Below, piece after piece: positions 1 to 4,851 of a stretch of DNA of 5,120 nt. The first letter of the stretch is position 1. Each line of letters begins with the position of its first letter. Source of the DNA: Prevotella sp. UBA1395 (GTDB taxonomy: Bacteria > Bacteroidota > Bacteroidia > Bacteroidales > Bacteroidaceae); the NCBI GenBank assembly GCA_002305235.1, contig DBQL01000130.1, positions 1-5,120 on the forward strand. Reading direction: 5' to 3'. Both the position numbers and the translations under genes were made by a program. Below the pieces are notes generated by a model. That model was given only the letters and a program-made list of their open reading frames with translations. It was not told the DNA's origin and did not search any database.

Positions 1-45
1 CAAAAAGCGGGGAAGAAACAGATGATGTTTCTTCCCCGCTTTTTG
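1..45 (-). terminator. Rho-independent terminator of the SRP RNA/tRNA-Thr unit, possibly bidirectional
   Basis: A perfect 20-bp inverted repeat (1-20 with 26-45) surrounds a 5-nt loop. The core is GC-rich (GCGGGG/CCCCGC), and A-runs and T-runs form the base of the stem, so a T-tract follows the GC core in either direction. On the minus strand it starts within the encoded CCA of the tRNA, so it is the natural 3' end of that transcript. Its symmetry would also let it stop a plus-strand gene arriving from the left, but no such gene is visible. Confidence 0.9.
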
Positions 46-120
46 GAGCCTCTTGTCGGATTCGAACCAACGACCCCGAGATTACAAATCACGTGCTCTG
101 GCCAACTGAGCTAAAGAGGC
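44..120 (-). tRNA. tRNA-Thr (anticodon UGU), CCA encoded
   Basis: This tRNA decodes ACA, and by wobble other ACN codons, as threonine. Read on the minus strand it folds as a full cloverleaf. The acceptor stem GCCTCTT/AAGAGGC has 7 perfect pairs (114-120 with 48-54). The D arm has GCTC/GAGC, the anticodon loop is TTTGTAA with anticodon TGT, and the T arm is GTTGG/CCGAC around TTCGAAT. The discriminator is U (47) and CCA is encoded at 44-46. The anticodon stem CGTGA/TCTCG has a U-U mismatch at its middle pair. It lies directly 3' of the SRP RNA with almost no spacer, so 5' maturation by RNase P probably also frees the SRP RNA 3' end. Its own 3' end runs straight into the terminator hairpin. Confidence 0.95.
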
Positions 121-121
121 A

Positions 122-224
122 GGTGGGCAAGCTGTTCTTATCGCGTCGCTACAACCAAGTACCCTTGCTATGTTCCCATCCTGGGGGGATTCCGAGGGAG
201 CTGACCGTAAGAGACTTGCCCATG
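122..224 (-). ncRNA. ffs: Small (4.5S-type) signal recognition particle RNA
   Basis: This is the RNA scaffold of the bacterial SRP. It binds Ffh and takes signal-anchor proteins to FtsY at the inner membrane. On the minus strand the apical S-domain core (183 down to 166) reads CAGG-AUG-GGAA-CAU-AGCA: a GGAA tetraloop on a 3-bp stem, flanked by the 5' CAGG and 3' AGCA sides of the symmetric loop. That is the same layout as E. coli CAGG-UCC-GGAA-GGA-AGCA, with compensated stem changes. The ends pair as TGGGCAAG/CTTGCCCA (215-222 with 124-131). Inner helices include TCTTA/TAAGA, and GTC/GAC plus GCT/AGC, which give the expected rod. The length of about 103 nt is close to the roughly 114 nt of E. 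coli 4.5S RNA. Exact ends are estimated from the terminal helix. Identification rests on structure, not on a covariance-model search. Confidence 0.88.
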
Positions 225-229
225 TTGCC

Positions 230-243
230 ATGCGTTTCCGCAT
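230..243 (-). other. Leader hairpin with GAAA tetraloop upstream of the SRP RNA
   Basis: On the minus strand, ATGCG-GAAA-CGCAT forms a perfect 5-bp stem with a stable GNRA loop. It sits between the predicted transcription start (near 245) and the mature SRP RNA 5' end (near 224). It may protect the precursor 5' end or mark a processing site. That role is inferred. Confidence 0.5.
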
Positions 244-251
244 TTGCGGGT

Positions 252-260
252 GCAAAGGTA
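252..260 (-). promoter_or_regulatory. Bacteroidota-type -7 element for the SRP RNA/tRNA unit
   Basis: The minus strand reads TACCTTTGC, which matches the Bacteroidota sigma-ABfr -7 consensus TAnnTTTG. Transcription would start near 245, about 20 nt before the SRP RNA 5' end. I do not see a clean -33 TTG at the right distance, so only the -7 element is marked. Confidence 0.65.
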
Positions 261-347
261 AGCAATTATAAGTGAAAGTTGAAATGTGAAATGAGGATTT
301 CTTTACTATTTAACATATTTTTTGAAACACATCGACCTCGCGGCGCA

Positions 348-377
348 TTGATATTACACAAAAGTGTGTAACTTTGC
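348..377 (+). promoter_or_regulatory. Promoter of the six-gene envelope operon
   Basis: TTG at 348-350 (-33-like) and TAACTTTG at 369-376 (-7 element, exact TAnnTTTG) are separated by 18 nt, close to the usual Bacteroidota spacing. The start of transcription is expected near 381-384. It is the divergent partner of the SRP RNA promoter. The stretch between the two units (about 261-347) is AT-rich and non-coding, and I see nothing else in it. Confidence 0.75.
354..371 (+). promoter_or_regulatory. Candidate operator: 7-bp inverted repeat inside the operon promoter
   Basis: TTACACA (354-360), a 4-nt spacer AAAG, then TGTGTAA (365-371) form a perfect dyad. It fills the space between the -33 and -7 elements and overlaps the first bases of the -7. 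That position suits a repressor, or a regulator that remodels the promoter. Dyads with a short central spacer are typical of dimeric helix-turn-helix regulators, including the Crp/Fnr family, a member of which is the last gene of this operon. Binding is inferred only. It could also be chance in AT-rich DNA. Confidence 0.45.
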
Positions 378-385
378 AATCAATT

Positions 386-928
386 ATGATGAATATTGTA
401 GCACTTGTTCAACTCAAGTCGTTTGCTCGTCAAGACGGCGTGTTTTTGGCGTTGCTCTGGATAGCGAGCTTTCTGTTGGTGGTGTTGGTTCCCACCTCCG
501 CGTGGGGTAACCTCTTGGCCCTGTCCACACCATTCTTCGTCGGGTGGCTGCTGATCCGGTTTCGGAACAACGCACTCGACGGCAGCATATCGTTCCTTCG
601 GGGATATGCGTACTCATGTTATACGTTCTTCTACGCCTCGTTGATCTTTGCCGTTGCGCAGTATGTCTTTTTCAGATACTTCGACAATGGCAATTTCCTC
701 AACATTCTCATCGAGAGCGTCAACGTGTGGGAGACGGTGTATAAGGAAGGGCAGATGCACTCCGGCCCTACCCCCGCGGAGATGAAAGAGGGGCTGGCCA
801 TGTTTGAACAGCTCACCCCCATACAGCTCACATTCATCTTCATGATGCAGAATCTCTTTTTCGGGGCAGTGCTCAGTCTGCCCATTGCTTTCTTCAGCAA
901 GAAGAAGCCCGTGGAAATTAAATATTAA
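386..928 (+). CDS. DUF4199 family integral membrane protein
   Basis: This is a protein of 180 residues with about four predicted membrane helices, at roughly residues 17-35, 40-57, 73-95 and 147-170. A polar, acidic periplasmic or cytoplasmic loop (about 97-145) lies between helices 3 and 4, and the tail is basic (SKKK). Its length, helix layout and position just before a GT2 glycosyltransferase fit DUF4199, a Bacteroidota family without known biochemical function. I chose ATG 386 (ATG 389 follows at once). A TTG at 374 would extend the frame by four codons but lies inside the -7 promoter element, so it cannot be translated from that promoter. The glycosyltransferase starts 13 nt downstream. 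A partner role to that enzyme, for example in the membrane handling of its lipid-linked product, is only a guess from context. Confidence 0.85.
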   Translation: MMNIVALVQLKSFARQDGVFLALLWIASFLLVVLVPTSAWGNLLALSTPFFVGWLLIRFRNNALDGSISFLRGYAYSCYTFFYASLIFAVAQYVFFRYFDNGNFLNILIESVNVWETVYKEGQMHSGPTPAEMKEGLAMFEQLTPIQLTFIFMMQNLFFGAVLSLPIAFFSKKKPVEIKY

Positions 929-941
929 AAAACATCAAACT

Positions 942-1895
942 ATGGACATATCAGTTGTCGTTCCCCTATACAACGAAGAAGAATCGCTGCCCGAACTTCA
1001 GGCATGGATCAGTCGGGTGATGCACGAGAATGAGTATTCTTACGAAATTATATTTGTCAACGATGGCTCCACCGACCGTTCGTGGGAGGTCATCGAGGAA
1101 TTGGCCGCCAAGGATAGTCACGTGAAAGGCATCAAGTTCCGACGCAACTACGGCAAAAGCCCCGCCTTGTTCTGCGGGTTCAACAAGGCACAAGGCGACG
1201 TGGTGATCACGATGGACGCCGACCTGCAAGACTCGCCCGACGAGATTCCCGAGCTTTATCGCATGATCACCCAAGACCATTACGACTTGGTGTCGGGCTA
1301 CAAGCAGAAACGCTACGACCCCATCACCAAGACCATGCCCACCAAGCTGTTCAACGCCACGGCCCGCAAAATCTCGGGCATACACAATCTGCACGATTTC
1401 AACTGCGGATTGAAAGCCTACAACAAGAGCGTGGTGAAAAACATAGAGGTCTATGGCGAGATGCACAGGTATATACCCTACCTCGCCAAGAATGCCGGGT
1501 TTACGAAGATCGGAGAGAAGGTAGTGCACCATCAGTCGCGCAAATACGGCAGCTCCAAGTTTGGCATCAACCGCTTTTTCAACGGGTATCTCGACTTGCT
1601 CACGCTGTGGTTTCTCACCAATTTCGGCAAGAAACCCATGCATGTCTTTGGCCTCATCGGCAGTTTTATCTTCCTTGTGGGATTCATCGCGCTGAGCTAT
1701 CTCGGCATAGAGAAGGCCGTAGACCTCTGCAACGGAACCTACGGCGACCTGCTTGCCGACCATGCTTCTTTCTATATCGCGCTGACAGCCCTAATCCTCG
1801 GCTCGCAGTTTTTCCTTGCCGGGTTTATCGGCGACCTGCTCAGCAGGCAGAATCCAAACAGGAACGACTATCAGATCGAGAAAACAATAGACTGA
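942..1895 (+). CDS. GT2 glycosyltransferase, polyprenyl-phosphate (DPM1/GtrB/ArnC-like) type
   Basis: This 317-residue enzyme very likely transfers a sugar from a nucleotide donor to a polyprenyl (undecaprenyl) phosphate on the cytoplasmic face of the inner membrane. The GT-A domain covers about residues 1-225. It has the N-terminal VVPLYNEEESLPEL strand-loop, VNDGSTDRS with Asp41 for nucleotide binding, and MDADLQD containing the DxD metal site (Asp92, Asp94). FNCGLKAY follows near 153, and QSRKYGSSKFG near 198-208 is a typical feature of the DPM1/GtrB/ArnC group. Two membrane helices follow (about 233-254 and 276-298), as in GtrB and ArnC. The start is ATG 942. A longer frame back to 885 would overlap the DUF4199 gene and put a basic stretch before the conserved first strand. 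The sugar cannot be told from sequence. The next gene begins one base after the stop. Confidence 0.93.
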   Translation: MDISVVVPLYNEEESLPELQAWISRVMHENEYSYEIIFVNDGSTDRSWEVIEELAAKDSHVKGIKFRRNYGKSPALFCGFNKAQGDVVITMDADLQDSPDEIPELYRMITQDHYDLVSGYKQKRYDPITKTMPTKLFNATARKISGIHNLHDFNCGLKAYNKSVVKNIEVYGEMHRYIPYLAKNAGFTKIGEKVVHHQSRKYGSSKFGINRFFNGYLDLLTLWFLTNFGKKPMHVFGLIGSFIFLVGFIALSYLGIEKAVDLCNGTYGDLLADHASFYIALTALILGSQFFLAGFIGDLLSRQNPNRNDYQIEKTID

Positions 1896-1896
1896 C

Positions 1897-2382
1897 ATGG
1901 TAAGGAAAATCAAAAACAGAAGTCTGCATGTCTGCATGCTCCTCACCGTGGTTTTCATGGCCGCCTGTTCGAGTATAGACTGCCCACTGAACAACACGGT
2001 GTATACCAAGTACAAGCTGCTGGGTCCGGTAAGCACCCTTTCAGACGTGCTGACCATCTCGACCACGCGTCAGAACGGATTGGACTCGGTGCTGATCAAC
2101 CAGCAGCAAAACACCGACAGCTTCTACCTGCCCATGAGTTACGGACAGGACGAAGACGTGCTCTATTTCCAAACCAACCAAATCATGGATACGGTATGGG
2201 TGAGAAAGACCAACCGACCGCACTTCGAGTCGGTGGATTGCGGGCTCAACTATTTCCACACCATTACCGGAGTGCGGTTCACCCGAAACGCGCTCGACTC
2301 TGTAGTTATCCACCAAAAAGAAGTGACCTATGATGCCTCGCAGACACATTTCTACATATATTTTAAGGAGTATCGTTTTTAG
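1897..2382 (+). CDS. DUF6452 family putative outer-membrane lipoprotein
   Basis: This 161-residue protein has a lipoprotein signal: a basic N-terminus (VRKIKNR), a hydrophobic core and a lipobox ending MAAC with Cys24 as the lipidated residue. Residues +2 and +3 are serines, with no Asp inner-membrane retention signal. No K/D/E-rich surface-export stretch follows the Cys, so I expect it in the outer membrane facing the periplasm. The mature part is predicted to be mostly beta strands and has two further cysteines, Cys29 and Cys115, that could form a disulfide. The VDCGLNYF segment near 113-120 and the overall size fit DUF6452, which I recognise as a Bacteroidota lipoprotein family of unknown function. 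The ATG follows the glycosyltransferase stop as TGA-C-ATG, and the 3' end overlaps the next gene by 53 nt. The two products may work together. Confidence 0.82.
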   Translation: MVRKIKNRSLHVCMLLTVVFMAACSSIDCPLNNTVYTKYKLLGPVSTLSDVLTISTTRQNGLDSVLINQQQNTDSFYLPMSYGQDEDVLYFQTNQIMDTVWVRKTNRPHFESVDCGLNYFHTITGVRFTRNALDSVVIHQKEVTYDASQTHFYIYFKEYRF

Positions 2383-3043
2383 CCTGTCGCTACTGGTGGT
2401 GCCCCATGCCTTCGCGCAATCGTCGCGCAGGGCCGAACAAGAGCGACTGCGGCTGAAACAGATAGACGATTCCATACCCCTATACAGAGGCATACAGATC
2501 AAAGCCGACATGGTGGGCCTCGCGCAAAAGATGGTGTCCGACTACGGGCAGTATGAGGCCGGCGTGAGGGTAAACCTCAAGGACAAGTATTTTCCCACGT
2601 TGGAAGTAGGTCTGGGAGAAGCCGACCATCACGACATCGTGACGCTTACCTCCTACAAGACATCAGCCCCATACGGAAAGATAGGTGCCGACTTCAACAT
2701 CATGAAGAACAAGCACGACATCTACCGGCTATATCTCGGGTTCAGGTATGCCTATACGTCGTTCAAGTTTGACGTCGATCATCCCGACATCGTCGACCCC
2801 GTGTGGGGCGGCAAAACACCATTCCACGGCCATGACATCAAGGCCAACTATCATTGGATGGAGTTATTGCTGGGCATCGATGCCAAGATTTGGGGGCCGC
2901 TGCATCTCGGATGGAGCGCGAGATACAAGCGCCGACTGCATTACGACAACGGCGAACTGGGTAACGTGTGGTACGTACCGGGATACGGCAAGCAGGGATC
3001 GACCCGCTTGGGAGGCACTTTTGACATTATCATAGAACTTTGA
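2330..3043 (+). CDS. DUF6048 family exported, outer-membrane barrel-like protein
   Basis: This 237-residue protein begins with a Sec signal peptide (about 1-29, cleavage after AFA, Gln30 first). A short charged segment follows (RRAEQERLRLKQ), then alternating-hydrophobicity strands rich in Tyr, Phe and Gly, such as YRLYLGFRYAY near 132-142 and LHLGWSARYK near 191-200. This suggests a small outer-membrane beta barrel, and the protein fits DUF6048, a Bacteroidota family of unknown function. The last residue is Leu, not the usual Phe or Trp of many barrels. ATG 2330 (with ATG 2333) is required to keep a basic n-region in the signal peptide, which forces a 53-nt overlap with the lipoprotein gene in another frame. 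That overlap suggests translational coupling. The lipoprotein/barrel pairing hints at an outer-membrane complex, but this is unproven. Confidence 0.82.
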   Translation: MMPRRHISTYILRSIVFSLSLLVVPHAFAQSSRRAEQERLRLKQIDDSIPLYRGIQIKADMVGLAQKMVSDYGQYEAGVRVNLKDKYFPTLEVGLGEADHHDIVTLTSYKTSAPYGKIGADFNIMKNKHDIYRLYLGFRYAYTSFKFDVDHPDIVDPVWGGKTPFHGHDIKANYHWMELLLGIDAKIWGPLHLGWSARYKRRLHYDNGELGNVWYVPGYGKQGSTRLGGTFDIIIEL

Positions 3044-3044
3044 C

Positions 3045-4070
3045 ATGAAAGAAAAAATAACCACCAAACGCATTTGGCAATTGCTGTTTCTCGCCTTTCT
3101 CGTGGTGGGAACGGTGATGATCATCAAGCAACAACGCAACATGCCATACCAGCACGACGAGGGTTTCATCTTCGGCACGGTATATCATGTGACTTACCAG
3201 AGCGACAAGAACCTGAAACGGGAGATTGAAGCCGAGATGAAGAAGGTGGACAACGCGCTGTCTACATTCAACAAGACCTCGACCATCTCGCTTGTCAATC
3301 AGAACAAACCCGTGAAACTCGACAAGATGTTTACCGACGTTTTCAACATGTCGGAGAAGATTTCCAACGAGACCGAGGGCGCGTTCGACATCACCGTGGC
3401 ACCCCTTGTCAATCTCTGGGGCTTCGGATTCAAACAGGCTGCCACACCCTCCAAGCATGTCATCGACTCCATCAAGAGCTTTGTGGGCTATCAGAAGGTG
3501 ACGCTACAAGGGACAAGGGTGGTGAAGACAGACCCCCGACTCATGTTGGACTGCTCGGCCATCGCCAAGGGCTATGGCGTGGACGTGGTGGCCAACTACC
3601 TGAAACAGCAAGGCATCGAGAACTTTATCGTGGAGATTGGCGGAGAAATCGTGTCTAACGGAATCAGCGAGAAACGTCTGCCTTGGAAGATAGGAGTGAC
3701 CAAACCCATAGACGACTCCACACAGACCGAACAGGAAATACAAACCATCCTCAACGTTACCGACAAGGCTATGGCGACAAGTGGAAACTATCGAAACTTC
3801 TATTACAAGAACGGCAAGAAGTATGCACATACCATCGACCCCAAAACGGGTTATCCCGTGCAACACAGCATCTTGTCGGCCACAGTCATCACAGACCGAT
3901 GTGCCTTGGCCGACGCATACGCCACATCGTTCATGGTGATGGGACTGGAACGTACCCAAGCATTCCTCAAGCATCATCCCGACTTGATGGTCTATCTCAT
4001 TTACGCCGACAACAGCGGCAAAAACAAGGTATGGTATTCACCCTCGATGAAAGAGAAAATCATCGAATAA
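3045..4070 (+). CDS. apbE: FAD:protein FMN transferase (ApbE/Ftp family)
   Basis: This 341-residue enzyme attaches FMN from FAD covalently to Thr or Ser of exported flavoproteins such as NqrC/RnfG-type FMN-binding domains, outside the cytoplasm. Recognisable family blocks in order: FGTVYHVTY (43-51), STFNKTSTISLVN (73-85), EGAFDITVAPLVNLWGFG (111-128), LDCSAIAKGYGVD (168-180), EIGGEIVSNG (197-206), ATSGNYRNFY (244-253), HTIDPKTGYPV (262-272) and the metal-binding ALADAYATS with Asp290 and Thr294. The length is normal and nothing is missing. The N-terminus (about 10-27) is a hydrophobic anchor without a lipobox cysteine, so the protein is probably tethered in the inner membrane as an uncleaved signal anchor. 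The start ATG follows the preceding stop as TGA-C-ATG. No obvious flavin acceptor protein is encoded in this window, so its target must lie elsewhere. Confidence 0.95.
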   Translation: MKEKITTKRIWQLLFLAFLVVGTVMIIKQQRNMPYQHDEGFIFGTVYHVTYQSDKNLKREIEAEMKKVDNALSTFNKTSTISLVNQNKPVKLDKMFTDVFNMSEKISNETEGAFDITVAPLVNLWGFGFKQAATPSKHVIDSIKSFVGYQKVTLQGTRVVKTDPRLMLDCSAIAKGYGVDVVANYLKQQGIENFIVEIGGEIVSNGISEKRLPWKIGVTKPIDDSTQTEQEIQTILNVTDKAMATSGNYRNFYYKNGKKYAHTIDPKTGYPVQHSILSATVITDRCALADAYATSFMVMGLERTQAFLKHHPDLMVYLIYADNSGKNKVWYSPSMKEKIIE

Positions 4071-4086
4071 GCTGTTTTCCCCGCCG

Positions 4087-4767
4087 ATGGAGAACTTCGT
4101 GCTATACAACAAGCTCATCAGTCTGCCGCTCTTCATGGGTATGAGCAAAGAAGACCTTGAACAAATCATTGCCACGACAAAGTTTGATTTCATTAAGACC
4201 GACGCCGGCGACACGATAGTGAAAGAGGGTGGCAAGAGCGGGCAACTGCTCCTGCTGGTTGACGGAGAGGTGGAAACATGCACCGCGGCCGACGACAAAG
4301 GCTACACGGTGATAGAAAACTTGAAAGCCCCGGGGGCAATACAACCCGAGCGCGCCTTTGGCTTGACACAGCGATACAGCAGCAGCATCAAGGCCGTGAC
4401 GGGATGCAGCCTCATCTGTATCAACAAGAACGAGATTCTCAAACTCACCAACGACTCGCTCATCTTCAGGATTAACCTGCTCAACAGCATCTCTACCGCT
4501 CTGCAAAAAAAATATCATGAGGCATGGAGAAACATCCCATCGACCCTCGAACAACGGATATGTCGATTTTTCGTGAGCCACTGTGTGCATCCCGGAGGAC
4601 GCAAGGTGTTCATGATCAAAATGAACAGACTGGCCGCAGAAGTGAATGACAACCGGCTGCATGTGTCGCAGTCGCTGCACCGGATGAGCGAACAGGGCAT
4701 CATTGCATTATCGAGAGGCAAAATCGAGATACATTCACTTGAACGCATGATAGGCAGTTGGCGATAA
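4087..4767 (+). CDS. Crp/Fnr family transcriptional regulator
   Basis: This 226-residue cytoplasmic DNA-binding protein has an N-terminal cyclic-nucleotide-binding-like beta-roll (about 10-115: MSKEDLEQI, DTIVKEGGKSGQLLLLVDGEVE). A dimerisation helix follows (about 117-150), then a C-terminal winged helix (about 152-226) whose recognition region is RLAAEVNDNRLHVSQSLHRMSEQGII. The position of the CRP phosphate-binding cassette reads PGAIQPERAFGLTQRYSSSIKA. It lacks the usual GE-L pattern and the conserved Arg before the Ser/Thr, so cAMP binding is unlikely. There is no N-terminal Fnr-type cysteine cluster for an iron-sulfur centre. The signal it senses is unknown. It lies 16 nt after apbE and closes the operon, so it may regulate the genes with which it is co-transcribed. 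ATG 4087 was chosen because it keeps the full first helix. Confidence 0.92.
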   Translation: MENFVLYNKLISLPLFMGMSKEDLEQIIATTKFDFIKTDAGDTIVKEGGKSGQLLLLVDGEVETCTAADDKGYTVIENLKAPGAIQPERAFGLTQRYSSSIKAVTGCSLICINKNEILKLTNDSLIFRINLLNSISTALQKKYHEAWRNIPSTLEQRICRFFVSHCVHPGGRKVFMIKMNRLAAEVNDNRLHVSQSLHRMSEQGIIALSRGKIEIHSLERMIGSWR

Positions 4768-4783
4768 GTTAAATTTTACTTAT
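4764..4783 (+). repeat. AT-rich imperfect palindrome at the operon end
   Basis: ATAAGT (4764-4769) and ACTTAT (4778-4783) are perfect inverted arms around TAAATTTT, itself symmetric except for one T/T pair. It overlaps the stop codon of the Crp/Fnr gene and lies upstream of the next promoter. It has no GC core and no following T-run, so it is a poor terminator. It could be an operator or chance. Confidence 0.3.
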
Positions 4784-4809
4784 TAGCCAATGGTATCCAA
4801 TCTTTTTAC

Positions 4810-4818
4810 TAACTTTGC
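4810..4818 (+). promoter_or_regulatory. Bacteroidota-type -7 element for the peptidase gene
   Basis: TAACTTTGC matches TAnnTTTG exactly and is the same 9-mer as in the operon promoter at 369-377. Transcription should start near 4823-4826, giving a leader of about 27 nt before ATG 4852. The -33 region is weak (ATGG near 4790-4793). Its presence suggests that the peptidase gene is a separate unit from the preceding operon, although no strong terminator divides them. Confidence 0.7.
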
Positions 4819-4851
4819 AATAAAGTATCATAGAGAAAGCCATAGTGCGTT

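Noticed and set aside
1..45. Perfect inverted repeat as a mobile-element end or attachment site
   Set aside because: tRNA 3' ends are common integration sites, but this repeat has a GC core and T-runs typical of a terminator. There is no integrase gene and no repeated copy of the tRNA end in the window.
93..275. Plus-strand open frame of 60 codons
   Set aside because: It runs across the tRNA and SRP RNA genes in antisense, and its sequence is fully explained by these structured RNAs.
885..941. Upstream extension of the glycosyltransferase start
   Set aside because: It would overlap the DUF4199 gene by over 40 nt and add residues before the first conserved strand. ATG 942 gives the normal family N-terminus.
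966..1763. Long minus-strand open frame (265 codons) antisense to the glycosyltransferase
   Set aside because: It is the mirror of a GT2 gene with clear catalytic motifs. Its translation has no recognisable domain, and no promoter precedes it.
4102..4680. Minus-strand open frame (192 codons) opposite the Crp/Fnr gene
   Set aside because: It is a shadow of a well-conserved regulator, with low-complexity composition and no domain.
4764..4800. Terminator after the Crp/Fnr gene
   Set aside because: The only palindrome is AT-rich with one mismatch and no T-tract, so it does not qualify as an intrinsic terminator.
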